Under the pieces are notes generated by a model. That model saw only the letters and a program-made list of their open reading frames with translations. It was not told where the DNA came from and made no database searches. Shown here piece after piece: positions 7,889-16,641 of a stretch of 49,031 bases of DNA. The stretch's first letter is position 1, and each line of letters starts with the position of its first letter. The DNA comes from an uncultured beta proteobacterium (GTDB lineage Bacteria > Pseudomonadota > Gammaproteobacteria > Burkholderiales > SG8-41), in the NCBI GenBank assembly GCA_903905655.1, contig CAIVHG010000078.1, positions 1-49,031 of the forward strand, given 5' to 3'. The translations under genes and the position numbers were made by a program.

Positions 7889-9451
7889 CTACATCGACGC
7901 CATGATTTCGCGGATGACTTTGGCGTCGGAGAACGGTATCTTCTTCGTCACGGGGCGTCCCCGGGAATCATGCGTAGTCACCCCCCTGGAGTCTCGCTCG
8001 AGCACGATTTGATAGTCCTCGTGGCCCTTGCCGGCGACGACCAGGACATCTCCTGACCGCAATGCGGAAAGCGCGAGTTGCAACGCTACACGACGCGAGC
8101 CGGCGTTCGTTGCGAGGGTTGCACCCGAGAGCACTTGCCTGCGGATGGTATCCGGGTCTTCGGTACGGGGATTGTCATCCGTCACCCAAACCCAATCGGC
8201 GAGTTCTTCGGCAATGCGGCCCATGATCGGCCGCTTGCCGGAATCACGGTCGCCTCCGCATTCGAAGATCACGTGAAGTTTGCCTTTCGCGCCGACGTGC
8301 GGGCGCACGCTGCGCAGAACGTTGCCCAGAGCATCGGGTGTATGCGCGTAGTCCACGTAGACTGCCGCGCCATTGGCGAGAACGGCGGCGAGTTCGAGCC
8401 GTCCCGGAACGGACGTTAGGCGAGCGATGCCGGCAATTGCACGCTCGACTGGCGCGCCGGTGGCTACGGCCAAACCGAGCGCGCACAGAATGTTTTCCGC
8501 CTGAAAAGCGCCCGCCACCGGCGCTTCTACTTCATATGAGGTGCCAAAGACCGCTAACTTCAGCGTTTGTCCCTGCGCATGCGGGATGCGCTTGAGTACT
8601 GCAAGGTCAGCGCCGCTGCCGGTTTCGCGATAGGAAATGACGCGGGTGTTTCTCGACTTCATAGCCGATGCGATCTGATTACCCGAGGAGTCGTGGGTAT
8701 TGATGACAGCCGTGCCATCCGTTTTGAGCCGCTCACTGAAGAGCCTCATCTTGGCCTGAAAGTATGCTTCCATCGAAAGGTGGTAGTCGAGATGGTCCTG
8801 GGTGAGATTGGTAAAACCTGCTGCGTCAACAGTGACGCCGGCCAGGCGTTGCTGATCGAGTGCGTGGCTCGAAGCCTCCATCGCAAGATGGGTGACGCCG
8901 TGCGCACGCTGCAGCTCGTCGAGCATGATATGCAGCGTTTTTGCGTCGTACGTGGTAAGTCCCGCTTCAAGGTTGGAGTGGCTCTGGTCGCACGCCTGCA
9001 GGCCGAGGGTTCCCAGGCTTACGGCGGTGCGGCCGTCCTCGCCCCACAAGTCGCGCAGGAAGCACACCGTAGAGGTCTTGCCATTGGTGCCGGTGACGGC
9101 TGCAATCGTGCCGGGACGGCCGGAATGAAAATCGGCCGCCAGCCGCGCGTAGAATCCCCGAATGTCGCGGACTCGCAGGACGACGATTTTTTCGCGCTCG
9201 TACTCGCTGAGACCCAGCGCCTCGTCGCGCGTGCCTTCTGGTACGGCGATGGCCTGCGCGCCTTTCGCGGCAGCTTGCGGGCAGAACGCAAGACCATCCT
9301 CTGTGGTGCCTGGCAGGGCGCAGAACAGGTAACCGTGGCGAACGTCTCGGGAATCTTCAGTTACACCGAAGATGAACAGATCTCGCGTTGCGGCGGAGTC
9401 CGGTCGCAAGGTGCCGCCGCCGTGCTTCGCCCAAAGATCACCTAATCTCAT
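7889..9451 (-). CDS. murE: UDP-MurNAc-L-Ala-D-Glu: diaminopimelate ligase (MurE)
   Basis: MurE (520 residues) adds the third amino acid to the cytoplasmic peptidoglycan precursor. The three Mur-ligase domains are visible: an N-terminal UDP-binding part (GVTEDSRDVRHGYLFCAL), a central ATPase with TGTNGKTST (120-128), and a C-terminal domain with DDNPR (425-429), the motif known to select meso-diaminopimelate over lysine. The usual GCGGDRD block reads ECGGDRD here. It lies outside a division and cell-wall (dcw) cluster and sits beside dapL and lysA, so all three neighbours handle diaminopimelate. Whether another murE exists in the genome cannot be seen from here. Confidence 0.93.
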   Translation of the reverse strand: MRLGDLWAKHGGGTLRPDSAATRDLFIFGVTEDSRDVRHGYLFCALPGTTEDGLAFCPQAAAKGAQAIAVPEGTRDEALGLSEYEREKIVVLRVRDIRGFYARLAADFHSGRPGTIAAVTGTNGKTSTVCFLRDLWGEDGRTAVSLGTLGLQACDQSHSNLEAGLTTYDAKTLHIMLDELQRAHGVTHLAMEASSHALDQQRLAGVTVDAAGFTNLTQDHLDYHLSMEAYFQAKMRLFSERLKTDGTAVINTHDSSGNQIASAMKSRNTRVISYRETGSGADLAVLKRIPHAQGQTLKLAVFGTSYEVEAPVAGAFQAENILCALGLAVATGAPVERAIAGIARLTSVPGRLELAAVLANGAAVYVDYAHTPDALGNVLRSVRPHVGAKGKLHVIFECGGDRDSGKRPIMGRIAEELADWVWVTDDNPRTEDPDTIRRQVLSGATLATNAGSRRVALQLALSALRSGDVLVVAGKGHEDYQIVLERDSRGVTTHDSRGRPVTKKIPFSDAKVIREIMASM

Positions 9452-9481
9452 GTCGAACTCATTTTACACGGCGATGACGGA

Positions 9482-9511
9482 TTGCCACCAGTTGGCGAGG
9501 CGAGGTACACT
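9482..9511 (+). promoter_or_regulatory. Putative sigma-70 promoter for lysA
   Basis: TTGCCA (9482-9487) and TACACT (9506-9511) are separated by 18 bases, in the 112-base gap between the divergent murE and lysA genes and about 50 bases before the lysA ATG. The match to the -35/-10 consensus is fair; no experimental support is implied. Confidence 0.4.
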
Positions 9512-9563
9512 CACGGCCCGCTAGGCGGTTTTCCAGAAAAAAGCACCGGACACACGGACCATC

Positions 9564-10811
9564 ATGATCGATAAGCCACTTCCCTTTGATGAGCGAACCA
9601 TTCGCGAGATCGTTCGCAATTACCCGACGCCATTTTACCTTTACGATGAATCCGCGATCCGAGCCGGCGCTCGGAGGCTCAATCAGGCATTCGCATGGGC
9701 ATCGTTCAAGGAGTATTTTGCCGTCAAAGCAACCCCGAATCCGTACTTGCTGAAGATACTGATGCAAGAAAGTTTGGGCGGCGACTGTTCGAGCCTGCCG
9801 GAACTGGTGTTGTGCGAGCGCGTCGGCATCACCGGCGAGAACATCATGTTCACGTCGAACGAGACGACAGCCAAAGAATACCTTCAGGCCAAAAAACTAG
9901 GGGCGATCATCAACCTCGATGACATCACTCACATTCCTTATTTGGAAAAGCACACTGGGTTGCCTGAGCTGATTTGCCTGCGCTACAACCCGGGCCCGCT
10001 GCGTGAGGGGAACGCCATTATCGGCAAGCCTGAAGAAGCGAAGTACGGCTTCACTCGCGAGCAGCTGGTGGACGGCTATCGGCAATTGAAGGCGAAGGGG
10101 GTGCGCCGCTTTGGGCTGCACACGATGGTGGCGTCAAATGAGCTCAATCCAGAGTTCTTTGTCGAAACAGCGAAAATGCTGTTTCGACTGGCCGTGGAAC
10201 TCGCGCGCGATCCGGGCGTGAGAATCGAATTCGTCAACCTTGGCGGCGGCATCGGCATTCCCTACCGCCCCGGCGAGAAAGCGGTCGATCTCGCCCTTGT
10301 CGGCCGCAGGATTCAGCAGGCGTATCAGGAGATCGTCGTGCCGGCCGGTTTGCATCCGCTGAAGATCTATATGGAAAACGGCCGCTGTATCACGGGTCCG
10401 TATGGCTACCTTGTCACCGAGGCGATTCATCACAAGAGCACTTACAAACAATACATAGGCGTAGATGCGTGCATGTCCAACCTGATGCGCCCTGGCATGT
10501 ACGGTGCGTACCACCACATCACGGTACTGGGAAAAGAGGCGGCCGCTCAGGACCATACCTACGATGTGGTCGGTTCGCTGTGCGAGAACAACGACAAGTT
10601 CGCGATTGACCGGCAGCTCCCCGCAATTGACGCCGGCGACCTGCTCGTCATCCAGGATGCCGGCGCCCACGGCTACGCGATGGGCTTTCAATACAACGGC
10701 AAGCTGCGTTGTGCCGAGCTGCTGCTGCGGGAAGACGGTTCAGTGAAGCAGATTCGGCGCGCGGAAACGATGGACGATTACTTCGCGACTTTGGATTTTT
10801 CCGAACTGTAA
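9564..10811 (+). CDS. lysA: Diaminopimelate decarboxylase, atypical LysA branch
   Basis: A PLP enzyme of the alanine-racemase fold (415 residues) that decarboxylates meso-diaminopimelate to L-lysine. The PLP lysine is K55 in FAVKATPNP, and a Gly-rich phosphate loop reads NLGGGIGIPYRP. Two motifs deviate from common LysA: the EPGR block is ENGR (271-274), and the substrate-site Cys region reads SLCENNDKF (C340). From memory, the ENND and DAGAHGYAMGFQYNGKL blocks resemble a branch found in Clostridia, not the usual betaproteobacterial LysA. It is divergent from murE. Decarboxylation of a related amino acid cannot be excluded, but the dapL/murE context favours diaminopimelate. Confidence 0.85.
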   Translation: MIDKPLPFDERTIREIVRNYPTPFYLYDESAIRAGARRLNQAFAWASFKEYFAVKATPNPYLLKILMQESLGGDCSSLPELVLCERVGITGENIMFTSNETTAKEYLQAKKLGAIINLDDITHIPYLEKHTGLPELICLRYNPGPLREGNAIIGKPEEAKYGFTREQLVDGYRQLKAKGVRRFGLHTMVASNELNPEFFVETAKMLFRLAVELARDPGVRIEFVNLGGGIGIPYRPGEKAVDLALVGRRIQQAYQEIVVPAGLHPLKIYMENGRCITGPYGYLVTEAIHHKSTYKQYIGVDACMSNLMRPGMYGAYHHITVLGKEAAAQDHTYDVVGSLCENNDKFAIDRQLPAIDAGDLLVIQDAGAHGYAMGFQYNGKLRCAELLLREDGSVKQIRRAETMDDYFATLDFSEL

Positions 10812-10877
10812 GCGGATAGGCAAATCAATCCGTCCGCTGGCGCTTGCCCCGAGCGTCGCCGCTAGCCCGCGCGTCGG

Positions 10878-11030
10878 TCGCGCCCAGGCCCTCAGATATC
10901 TGCAGCCGCTTGCCGCCTGCGTTCGCTGCAAGAACGCAGGCGGCTGCCGGCGCGCTTTACAAGTGGCTGAGCCGGGTATGCGTGGTGGCGGACCGCCACG
11001 CAGGGCTCGCGCGCTGCCGGCTAGCGTCGG
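10878..11030 (+). pseudogene. Displaced fragment of the smc hinge region
   Basis: About 150 bases match smc in this same window at 30527-30678, on the same strand. The recognisable peptide is AAAGALYKWLSRVCVVADRH, against AAAGALYEWLSQVYVVADRH in SMC. The two halves are in different frames because of a one-base insertion near 10940, and many substitutions are spread along it, so it is an old, non-coding copy. The rest of the 341-base gap between lysA and the acyl-CoA ligase (10812-11152) shows no gene. Confidence 0.85.
10912..10944. repeat. Perfect 13-bp hairpin inside the smc fragment
   Basis: GCCGCCTGCGTTC (10912-10924) pairs perfectly with GAACGCAGGCGGC (10932-10944) around a 7-base loop. 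No T-run follows, so a classical intrinsic terminator is unlikely. In the intact smc gene the same place (30561-30592) is only a poor inverted repeat. Confidence 0.8.
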
Positions 11031-11152
11031 CTAAACGCCATTCAGATTACAATCAAGAAGGCGCTTTCTTGGAGCGCAGGCGTGTATTACACTAGCTAGC
11101 TGCCTTTCCCGCTTGCCGGAAAAATCATCGCGTTCGATTGCCTGGAAGTCTC

Positions 11153-12763
11153 ATGAAGCACCTGACACCGCTGGAAGTCATTTCCCTTTATCCTCCGCAC
11201 GACTATACGCTGCACGGTCTGTTCGAGACCCGCGCGCGCCGGCATCCGTCGCGCCCCTTTCTCGTTTTCGGCGGTAAAACCTGGTCATGGGGGCAATTCA
11301 GCGCAGCCATAGATCTCACTGCGCGCGTGCTTGCAGCGCGCGGCATCCGCAGCCAGGACCGCGTGGCAATCATGGCGGCCAACAGTTACGCGCATGTGCT
11401 GTTGCTGTTTGCGGCCGCAAAAATAGGCGCAATCATGATACCGGTGAATCCGCAGTTTGGAGTGCCCGAAGCAAAGTATGTATTAGGCCACGCCGGGGTC
11501 AGTGCCATCGTGTGTTCGGCGGACGCGCGTGCGGTGGCGCAGGAAGCATCGCGCGATATTGACCCGCCGCCGTGGTTCATGACGGTCGACGAGGAGATCG
11601 TCGGGATCGAGGGGCTTGCCGCGCAATTGGGGAGTGCGGAAGACGCGCGGCTTCCGGAACATACTGCTCCCGACGATACCTGCGTCATCATCTACACGTC
11701 GGGGACCACCGGCTTTCCGAAAGGGGTCATGCACAGCCAGCGCAATTTCGTATTGGCCGGCGAGCGGCACATCGTTCGTGTCCACCTGCAGCCCGATGAC
11801 CGCATGCTGTGCATCCTGCCGATGTTTCACGTCAACGCCGTGTTCAATGTGCTCGCGAGCGTGGTGGCGGCCGGCGCATGCATCATCATTGCGCCGCGCT
11901 TCAGCGCATCGCAATTCTGGCGCCTGGTGGTGGATAGTGGTGCGACGCAGGTGAACATCATGGCGGCGATCGGCACCATCCTCGCGCGCCGCCCTCGCAG
12001 CGAATTCGTTCCCGGGCACCGGCTGCGCCTGGTGAACGGCACTTTCACTGAGGAGTCTGCCGACGTCTTCAGGCGCGATTTCGGCGTGACCAAGTTGATC
12101 GAGGGCTTGAGTATGACCGAGATACCGGGCGCCTTCAGCAATCCGTACGAAGGCCCGCACAAGCTCGCGTCGATGGGCAGGCCCGGCCTGCATCCCGACT
12201 CCGCACGCACTTGGACCCAGGCGCGCATACTTGATGAGCAGGGGCGGGACGTGCCGGACGGCGCAACCGGTGAGCTGGCGGTGCGCATACCGACGCTGAT
12301 GCAGGGTTATTACCGCGATCCGGAGCAGACTGCAGCTTCATTCCGCGACGGCTGGTTCCTGACGGGCGACCTGGTGCGGTGTGATGAGGATGGATATTTT
12401 TTCTTTGTCGCCAGAAAGAAAGACATTATCCGGCGCCGTGGAGAGAATATCTCGGGGGCCGAACTTGACCGGGTCATCGGCGAGCACCCCGGCGTATCGG
12501 AGGCAGCGGCGATTGCCGTCGACTCGGAACTCGGGGAGGACGAGGTGATGGCGGTGGTTGTGGTGAGACCGGGCGCCGTGCTTGCGGCCAGCGACATCCG
12601 AGACTGGTGCGCCGAGAGGCTGGCCGCGCACAAAGTACCGCGCTTCGTCGTGTTCGCGGAAGCGCTGCCGCACACGCCTACTCACAGAGTCGCGAAGCAC
12701 CTGCTGAAGAACGATCCGGCCCTGCGCGCGAGGGCGACGGACTTGCATGTGGCGCGAACTTAG
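11153..12763 (+). CDS. Class I adenylate-forming acyl-CoA ligase
   Basis: An ATP-dependent ligase (536 residues) that activates a carboxylic acid to its CoA ester through an acyl-adenylate. The P-loop-like AMP motif is IIYTSGTTGFPKGVMHSQRN; a later acyl-adenylate motif reads GLSMTEIPG. The hinge and C-terminal domain begin at WFLTGDLVRCDEDGYFFF with ARKKDIIRRRGENIS, and the C-terminal catalytic Lys is expected in HRVAKHLLKND. I chose the ATG at 11153 with GGAAG just upstream; a TTG at 11138 would add 5 residues. Overall it resembles carnitine/crotonobetaine-CoA ligases, but the substrate is not known. It opens the catabolic region and probably feeds the acyl-CoA dehydrogenases downstream. Confidence 0.85.
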   Translation: MKHLTPLEVISLYPPHDYTLHGLFETRARRHPSRPFLVFGGKTWSWGQFSAAIDLTARVLAARGIRSQDRVAIMAANSYAHVLLLFAAAKIGAIMIPVNPQFGVPEAKYVLGHAGVSAIVCSADARAVAQEASRDIDPPPWFMTVDEEIVGIEGLAAQLGSAEDARLPEHTAPDDTCVIIYTSGTTGFPKGVMHSQRNFVLAGERHIVRVHLQPDDRMLCILPMFHVNAVFNVLASVVAAGACIIIAPRFSASQFWRLVVDSGATQVNIMAAIGTILARRPRSEFVPGHRLRLVNGTFTEESADVFRRDFGVTKLIEGLSMTEIPGAFSNPYEGPHKLASMGRPGLHPDSARTWTQARILDEQGRDVPDGATGELAVRIPTLMQGYYRDPEQTAASFRDGWFLTGDLVRCDEDGYFFFVARKKDIIRRRGENISGAELDRVIGEHPGVSEAAAIAVDSELGEDEVMAVVVVRPGAVLAASDIRDWCAERLAAHKVPRFVVFAEALPHTPTHRVAKHLLKNDPALRARATDLHVART

Positions 12764-12892
12764 AAGCGTGCACATCTGCGCGCGACTTTCTTCCGTCGAT
12801 TGGCGAAAAAAGGCTACAATAAAATTTGTCAGATCCAAAGCGGTGGACTTGACTGGCATCGGCCTGCAAAGATTTCTTCGGGGGACGGGAAA

Positions 12893-13858
12893 ATGAGAGT
12901 TTTATGCAGAGTGATTGTCGCTATCGCCGTTTTGCTGACGGTGCCGTTCGCCGCCGCGCAAACTTATCCCGACAAGTCGATACGGGTGATCGTGGGGGTG
13001 CCGAGCGGCGGTTCGCCCGACATCATCGCGCGCATGATCGCGCCGGCGATGTCGAGCCTGCTCGGACAGCAGCTCGTGGTCGATAACCGCGGGGGCGCCG
13101 GCGGCCTCATAGGAACCGAACTTGCGGCAAGAGCCGCGCCCGATGGTTACACGTTGTTTCTGTGCAGCGCCAGTTTCGCGATACAGCCGCATCTGCGCAA
13201 GCAGCCATCTTACGATCCGGTCAAGGATTTTTCGCCGGTCGGTCTGATCGCGGACACAGCTCAGGTGCTGGTGGTGCGCCCGGCGCTGCCGGTGACTACG
13301 ATCCAGGAATTGATTGCGCTGGCCAAAGCGCAACCCGTGAAGCTGAATTACGCCTCGGCCGGCATCGGCAGCCCGATCCATCTCGCGATGGAACTTTTCG
13401 ACAGTAAGGCGGGCGTGCAAATTACGCACGTGGCATATAAGGGCGTGCCTCAGGCGATGACTGATTTGCTTGGGGGGACCGTAGATCTCACGATCACCGC
13501 GGTGCGGGTCGCGCAACCGCTGCTCAAGGCGGGGCGCCTGCGGGCGCTCGGCATTACCAGCGCCAGGCGCTCGGCGCTGCTGCCCGAGATTCCAACCATC
13601 AGCGAGGCAGGTGTGCCCGGTTACGAGTGGGGCACCTGGTACGGACTGCTCGCGCCCGCAAAAACGCCGAAGGCCATCATCTCCCGCCTCAATACATCGA
13701 TGCTCAAGGTGCTGGGCGCACCGGAAATGAAATCGCAGTTCGCAGCCCAGGGCAACGACGTGATCGCCGGCAGTCCAGAGGAATTCGCCGCCTTCATCCG
13801 GCGCGAGTACGTCACGATCGGAGAGGCGGTGAAGCTGTCAAAACTGCAGGCCGAATAA
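12893..13858 (+). CDS. TctC/Bug-family periplasmic binding protein (copy 1)
   Basis: A periplasmic solute-binding protein of the tripartite tricarboxylate transporter family (321 residues), which usually captures carboxylic acids. The start at 12893 follows GGGGGACGGGAAA and gives a signal peptide (MRVLCRVIVAIAVLL...AAAQ). Family blocks are YPDKSIRVIVGVPSGGSPD, VVDNRGGAGGLIGTELAARA, PDGYTLFLC and SYDPVKDFSPV. No TctA or TctB membrane genes are nearby, as is common for Bug proteins. It lies 130 bases after the ligase and before two acyl-CoA dehydrogenases, so a role in uptake or sensing of their substrate is plausible. Confidence 0.88.
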   Translation: MRVLCRVIVAIAVLLTVPFAAAQTYPDKSIRVIVGVPSGGSPDIIARMIAPAMSSLLGQQLVVDNRGGAGGLIGTELAARAAPDGYTLFLCSASFAIQPHLRKQPSYDPVKDFSPVGLIADTAQVLVVRPALPVTTIQELIALAKAQPVKLNYASAGIGSPIHLAMELFDSKAGVQITHVAYKGVPQAMTDLLGGTVDLTITAVRVAQPLLKAGRLRALGITSARRSALLPEIPTISEAGVPGYEWGTWYGLLAPAKTPKAIISRLNTSMLKVLGAPEMKSQFAAQGNDVIAGSPEEFAAFIRREYVTIGEAVKLSKLQAE

Positions 13859-13912
13859 CAGCTATGGAACGAGGAGGAGGTTCCTCAATCCTTCCACACC
13901 TCGTCGAGATCT

Positions 13913-14044
13913 GTGGGCACCGGGCGCGGCGTACGCGACGATCAGCCGCTGCTGCCGCCGACCGCTCAGGAAAAGGCATGGGTGAATGCGGAACTCATGG
14001 CGCGCGGCGTGTTGGAGCGCGAGCCGCATGGCCGGGACAAATAG
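13913..14044 (+). CDS. Possible small ORF after TctC copy 1
   Basis: A 43-residue reading frame from GTG 13913 (VGTGRGVRDDQPLLPPTAQE... ending HGRDK) is in the same frame as the preceding TctC gene and open directly after its TAA, so it could be a small gene or a relic of a longer C-terminus. Codon third positions are mostly G or C, like real genes here. A purine-rich GAGGAGGAGG at 13870-13879 lies too far from this GTG to be its ribosome-binding site. I do not recognise it. Confidence 0.3.
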   Translation: MGTGRGVRDDQPLLPPTAQEKAWVNAELMARGVLEREPHGRDK

Positions 14045-14081
14045 GTTGAGCGCAGGCAATTGACTTCACGGGAATCGGGGC

Positions 14082-15344
14082 ATGTACGATCTTCATCTCA
14101 CCGCGGAACAGGTGGAAATGCGCGAGGCGGTCAGGGACTTTGTCGCGCGGGAGATCAAGCCGATGGCGGCCGAACTCGATCGCCGCGAAGAGCTGCAACG
14201 GCAGTTTCCGCCAGCGCTGTTCGACCAGGCCTCGCAGTTGGGTCTGCGCACGCTCGGTCTGCCGGCGGAATTCGGGGGCGCGGGCGCCGACAGCCTGACC
14301 ATTTGCATCGTAGCGGAGGAGCTCGCGGTCGGCGACGTGGGCGTCGCTGCCATGCTGACCGAAACTTCGACGCTTGCGCGCCTGCTTTTCGATGGCATGC
14401 TCAGCGACGAACAGCGCGCGCAGTGGATGCCCGAATTTCTGTCGGACCACCGCTGTCACCTTGCGTTTGCCGGACCCGATTCCGAGCCCAGTGACGATTG
14501 GTTCTATCACCGTCCCTTTGTTGCGGACGGCCGCTGCCCGATATCGGCGCTAAAGGCAGCGAACGGCGACTGGCTGTTGAACGGCGTCCAGAACTTCGTT
14601 CCCAACGCACCCGTCGCCAAGCTGATCATAGTCGAGGCCGCCGCAGCGGATGGGCCACGAACTCTGTTAGTCGCGTGCAACACCCGCGGCCTCGAGGTGC
14701 GGGCGCACGATCCGGCATCGCGCAATCCCGGCGCTGATGGTGAGCCGGTTTTTGCCTGGAATAATGGAACCAGCGGTCAACTGGTCTTCCGGGATTGCCG
14801 GGTTCCCGCGAAAAATCTCATTGCAAGCGCCGGCACTCGTCTGCCTGACAGGGGCGGAAAAGCCGCGGACCGCGCTCCGCCTCATCGCGCAGCCATGAAT
14901 TTGGGGGTGGGCCGGGCGGCGTACGAGGCGGCACTCGAATACGCCAAGCTGCGCGTGCAGGGCGGCCGACGCATCATCGAACACCAGGCGATCGGAACGA
15001 TGCTCGCCGAGATGGTGGCAAGACTGGAAACGGCGCGCAGCGTTATCTGGCAAGCAGCATGGGCTGCAGATCATGCCGATGCCTATGCCGATGGCAGCCT
15101 GCCGCACCTGCCGCATGCGACGATCGCCCGGATCATGACGGCGGAGTTCGTGCATAAGGTGACATTGGATGCGGCGCAGATCTTCGGCGGCAGCGGCGTA
15201 ATGCGTGATCTGCCGATGCAGAAGCACGTACGTGCGGGCATGATATTTCTGCATTCCAATGTGAGCAACAGCGCTGCGAAGTTCCGGCTCGCTGAGGCCG
15301 TGGCAGGTTATGAACGCCCGTCGCCGGCAGCCGGCGGGCGCTGA
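14082..15344 (+). CDS. Acyl-CoA dehydrogenase-family protein (first of pair)
   Basis: A flavoprotein-fold protein of 420 residues resembling FAD-dependent acyl-CoA dehydrogenases. The N-terminal helical domain (MYDLHLTAEQVEMREAVRDF), the middle part (AFAGPDSEPSDDW, WLLNGVQNFV) and the C-terminal helical domain with AQIFGGSGVMRDLPMQK are all present. The usual C-terminal catalytic Glu, in the pattern RDAxxxxIYEG, is not found: the matching stretch is RAGMIFLHSNVSN. It may use another base, or carry out a different acyl-CoA reaction. It is followed 24 bases later by a second family member, so the two could form a complex. Confidence 0.85.
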   Translation: MYDLHLTAEQVEMREAVRDFVAREIKPMAAELDRREELQRQFPPALFDQASQLGLRTLGLPAEFGGAGADSLTICIVAEELAVGDVGVAAMLTETSTLARLLFDGMLSDEQRAQWMPEFLSDHRCHLAFAGPDSEPSDDWFYHRPFVADGRCPISALKAANGDWLLNGVQNFVPNAPVAKLIIVEAAAADGPRTLLVACNTRGLEVRAHDPASRNPGADGEPVFAWNNGTSGQLVFRDCRVPAKNLIASAGTRLPDRGGKAADRAPPHRAAMNLGVGRAAYEAALEYAKLRVQGGRRIIEHQAIGTMLAEMVARLETARSVIWQAAWAADHADAYADGSLPHLPHATIARIMTAEFVHKVTLDAAQIFGGSGVMRDLPMQKHVRAGMIFLHSNVSNSAAKFRLAEAVAGYERPSPAAGGR

Positions 15345-15368
15345 TCCCGGCTGGGCGAGGAAGGGACC

Positions 15369-16604
15369 ATGGATTTTTCATTGAATGAAGAGCAGCGCGC
15401 CTGGCAGATGAAGGCGCGCAGATTCGCGGAGGAGGAGATACGCCCGATCTCGCTGCAGCGCGACCAGATTACGGATCCGTTTGCGACGTTCGACTGGGAC
15501 ATCATCAGAAAAGGCTCGGCGCTCGGTTTTCGCACCGCGGCAGTGCCCAAGAGATGGGGCGGCTACGGGGTGGACATCGTCACGCAGGCGGTGGTGATGG
15601 CCGAGCTCGCGCGTGGCGACGCCGCCATGTCCAAGGCCTTCAGCCAGTGCTGGAAGTGGAGCCACCTGATCGCCGCGTCCTGCACCCCCGACCAGCAGGA
15701 ACGCTTTCTCAAGACGTTTCTCGCCGACGATACCTATCTTCTGGGCGCTGGCATCACCGAGCCGAATGCCGGTTCCGACAACCGCCTGCCGCCCGGGAAC
15801 GATCCCAAAGCCGGCTACCGTCTGCGCGCGGAGCGCGACGGCGATCACTGGATACTCAACGGGGTCAAGTCCTTTATCGCGCATGGCAGCGTAGGCAAGC
15901 TGTTTTTCGTGTACACGCGGACCAATCCGAACGTCAATCTCAAGGAAGGCAGCACGCTGTTTCTGGTGCCTCGCGACACGCCCGGCTTCCGCATCGGCAA
16001 GGTCTTCAACAAGATCGGCTGGCGCTTTTACCAGAACGCCGAGCTCATCTTCGAGAACGCCCGGGTGCCGCACGCGAACGTGATCGGCGAAGTGAACGGC
16101 GGAGCGAAGGCCGGCAGCGGCGAAACATCCGGCTTTGGCGAGCTCGAACTGGCGGCCAATGCGCTCGGCGTGTGTGACTCAGCGCTCGAGATGGCGATGC
16201 AGCGCGCCCACGCGCGCGCGCGGGGCGGCGAACGCCTGGGCGACCAGCAGTTTATCCAGCTCAAGCTGTCGGAGATGCACGTGCTCATCGAGGCGCTGCG
16301 TTCGTTCGTCATGCGCACAGCTTGGGAGCGGGACCGGGCCGCGCAGGGAGATGCCGCCATGCGGGAGTCCGTGAACGCCGATTTCGTGATGAGTTTTTCG
16401 AGGACCGCGCTCGACCGGATTACGGAACTCAACATGGAGATTCACGGCACCGCGGACGGCACGGCGAACGTGCAGGCCGAGAAGCTGTTTCGCGACGCCA
16501 TCACCAGCCACGTCGCCGGCGACATCGTGCAGCGCATCACGCCCATTCAGCGGCTGCTGGCCCGAATGCGCGCACAATCCGCGCTTGCTGCAGCCCGGCC
16601 TTAA
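15369..16604 (+). CDS. Acyl-CoA dehydrogenase-family protein (second of pair)
   Basis: A second protein of this flavoenzyme family, 411 residues. It begins MDFSLNEEQRAWQMKARRFA; the FAD/substrate region reads LGAGITEPNAGSDN and WILNGVKSFIAHG, and the C-terminal domain ends EKLFRDAITSHVAGD. The conventional catalytic Glu, expected about nine residues after the Arg of RDA, is again absent (Gly or Asp in that place). Both partners deviating at the same site suggests a different reaction or a heteromer whose base lies elsewhere. The gene has GAGGAAGGGACC just upstream. Confidence 0.87.
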   Translation: MDFSLNEEQRAWQMKARRFAEEEIRPISLQRDQITDPFATFDWDIIRKGSALGFRTAAVPKRWGGYGVDIVTQAVVMAELARGDAAMSKAFSQCWKWSHLIAASCTPDQQERFLKTFLADDTYLLGAGITEPNAGSDNRLPPGNDPKAGYRLRAERDGDHWILNGVKSFIAHGSVGKLFFVYTRTNPNVNLKEGSTLFLVPRDTPGFRIGKVFNKIGWRFYQNAELIFENARVPHANVIGEVNGGAKAGSGETSGFGELELAANALGVCDSALEMAMQRAHARARGGERLGDQQFIQLKLSEMHVLIEALRSFVMRTAWERDRAAQGDAAMRESVNADFVMSFSRTALDRITELNMEIHGTADGTANVQAEKLFRDAITSHVAGDIVQRITPIQRLLARMRAQSALAAARP

Positions 16605-16641
16605 CTATCATCGTGCATAGTGACATAATTCAATGCGAACT

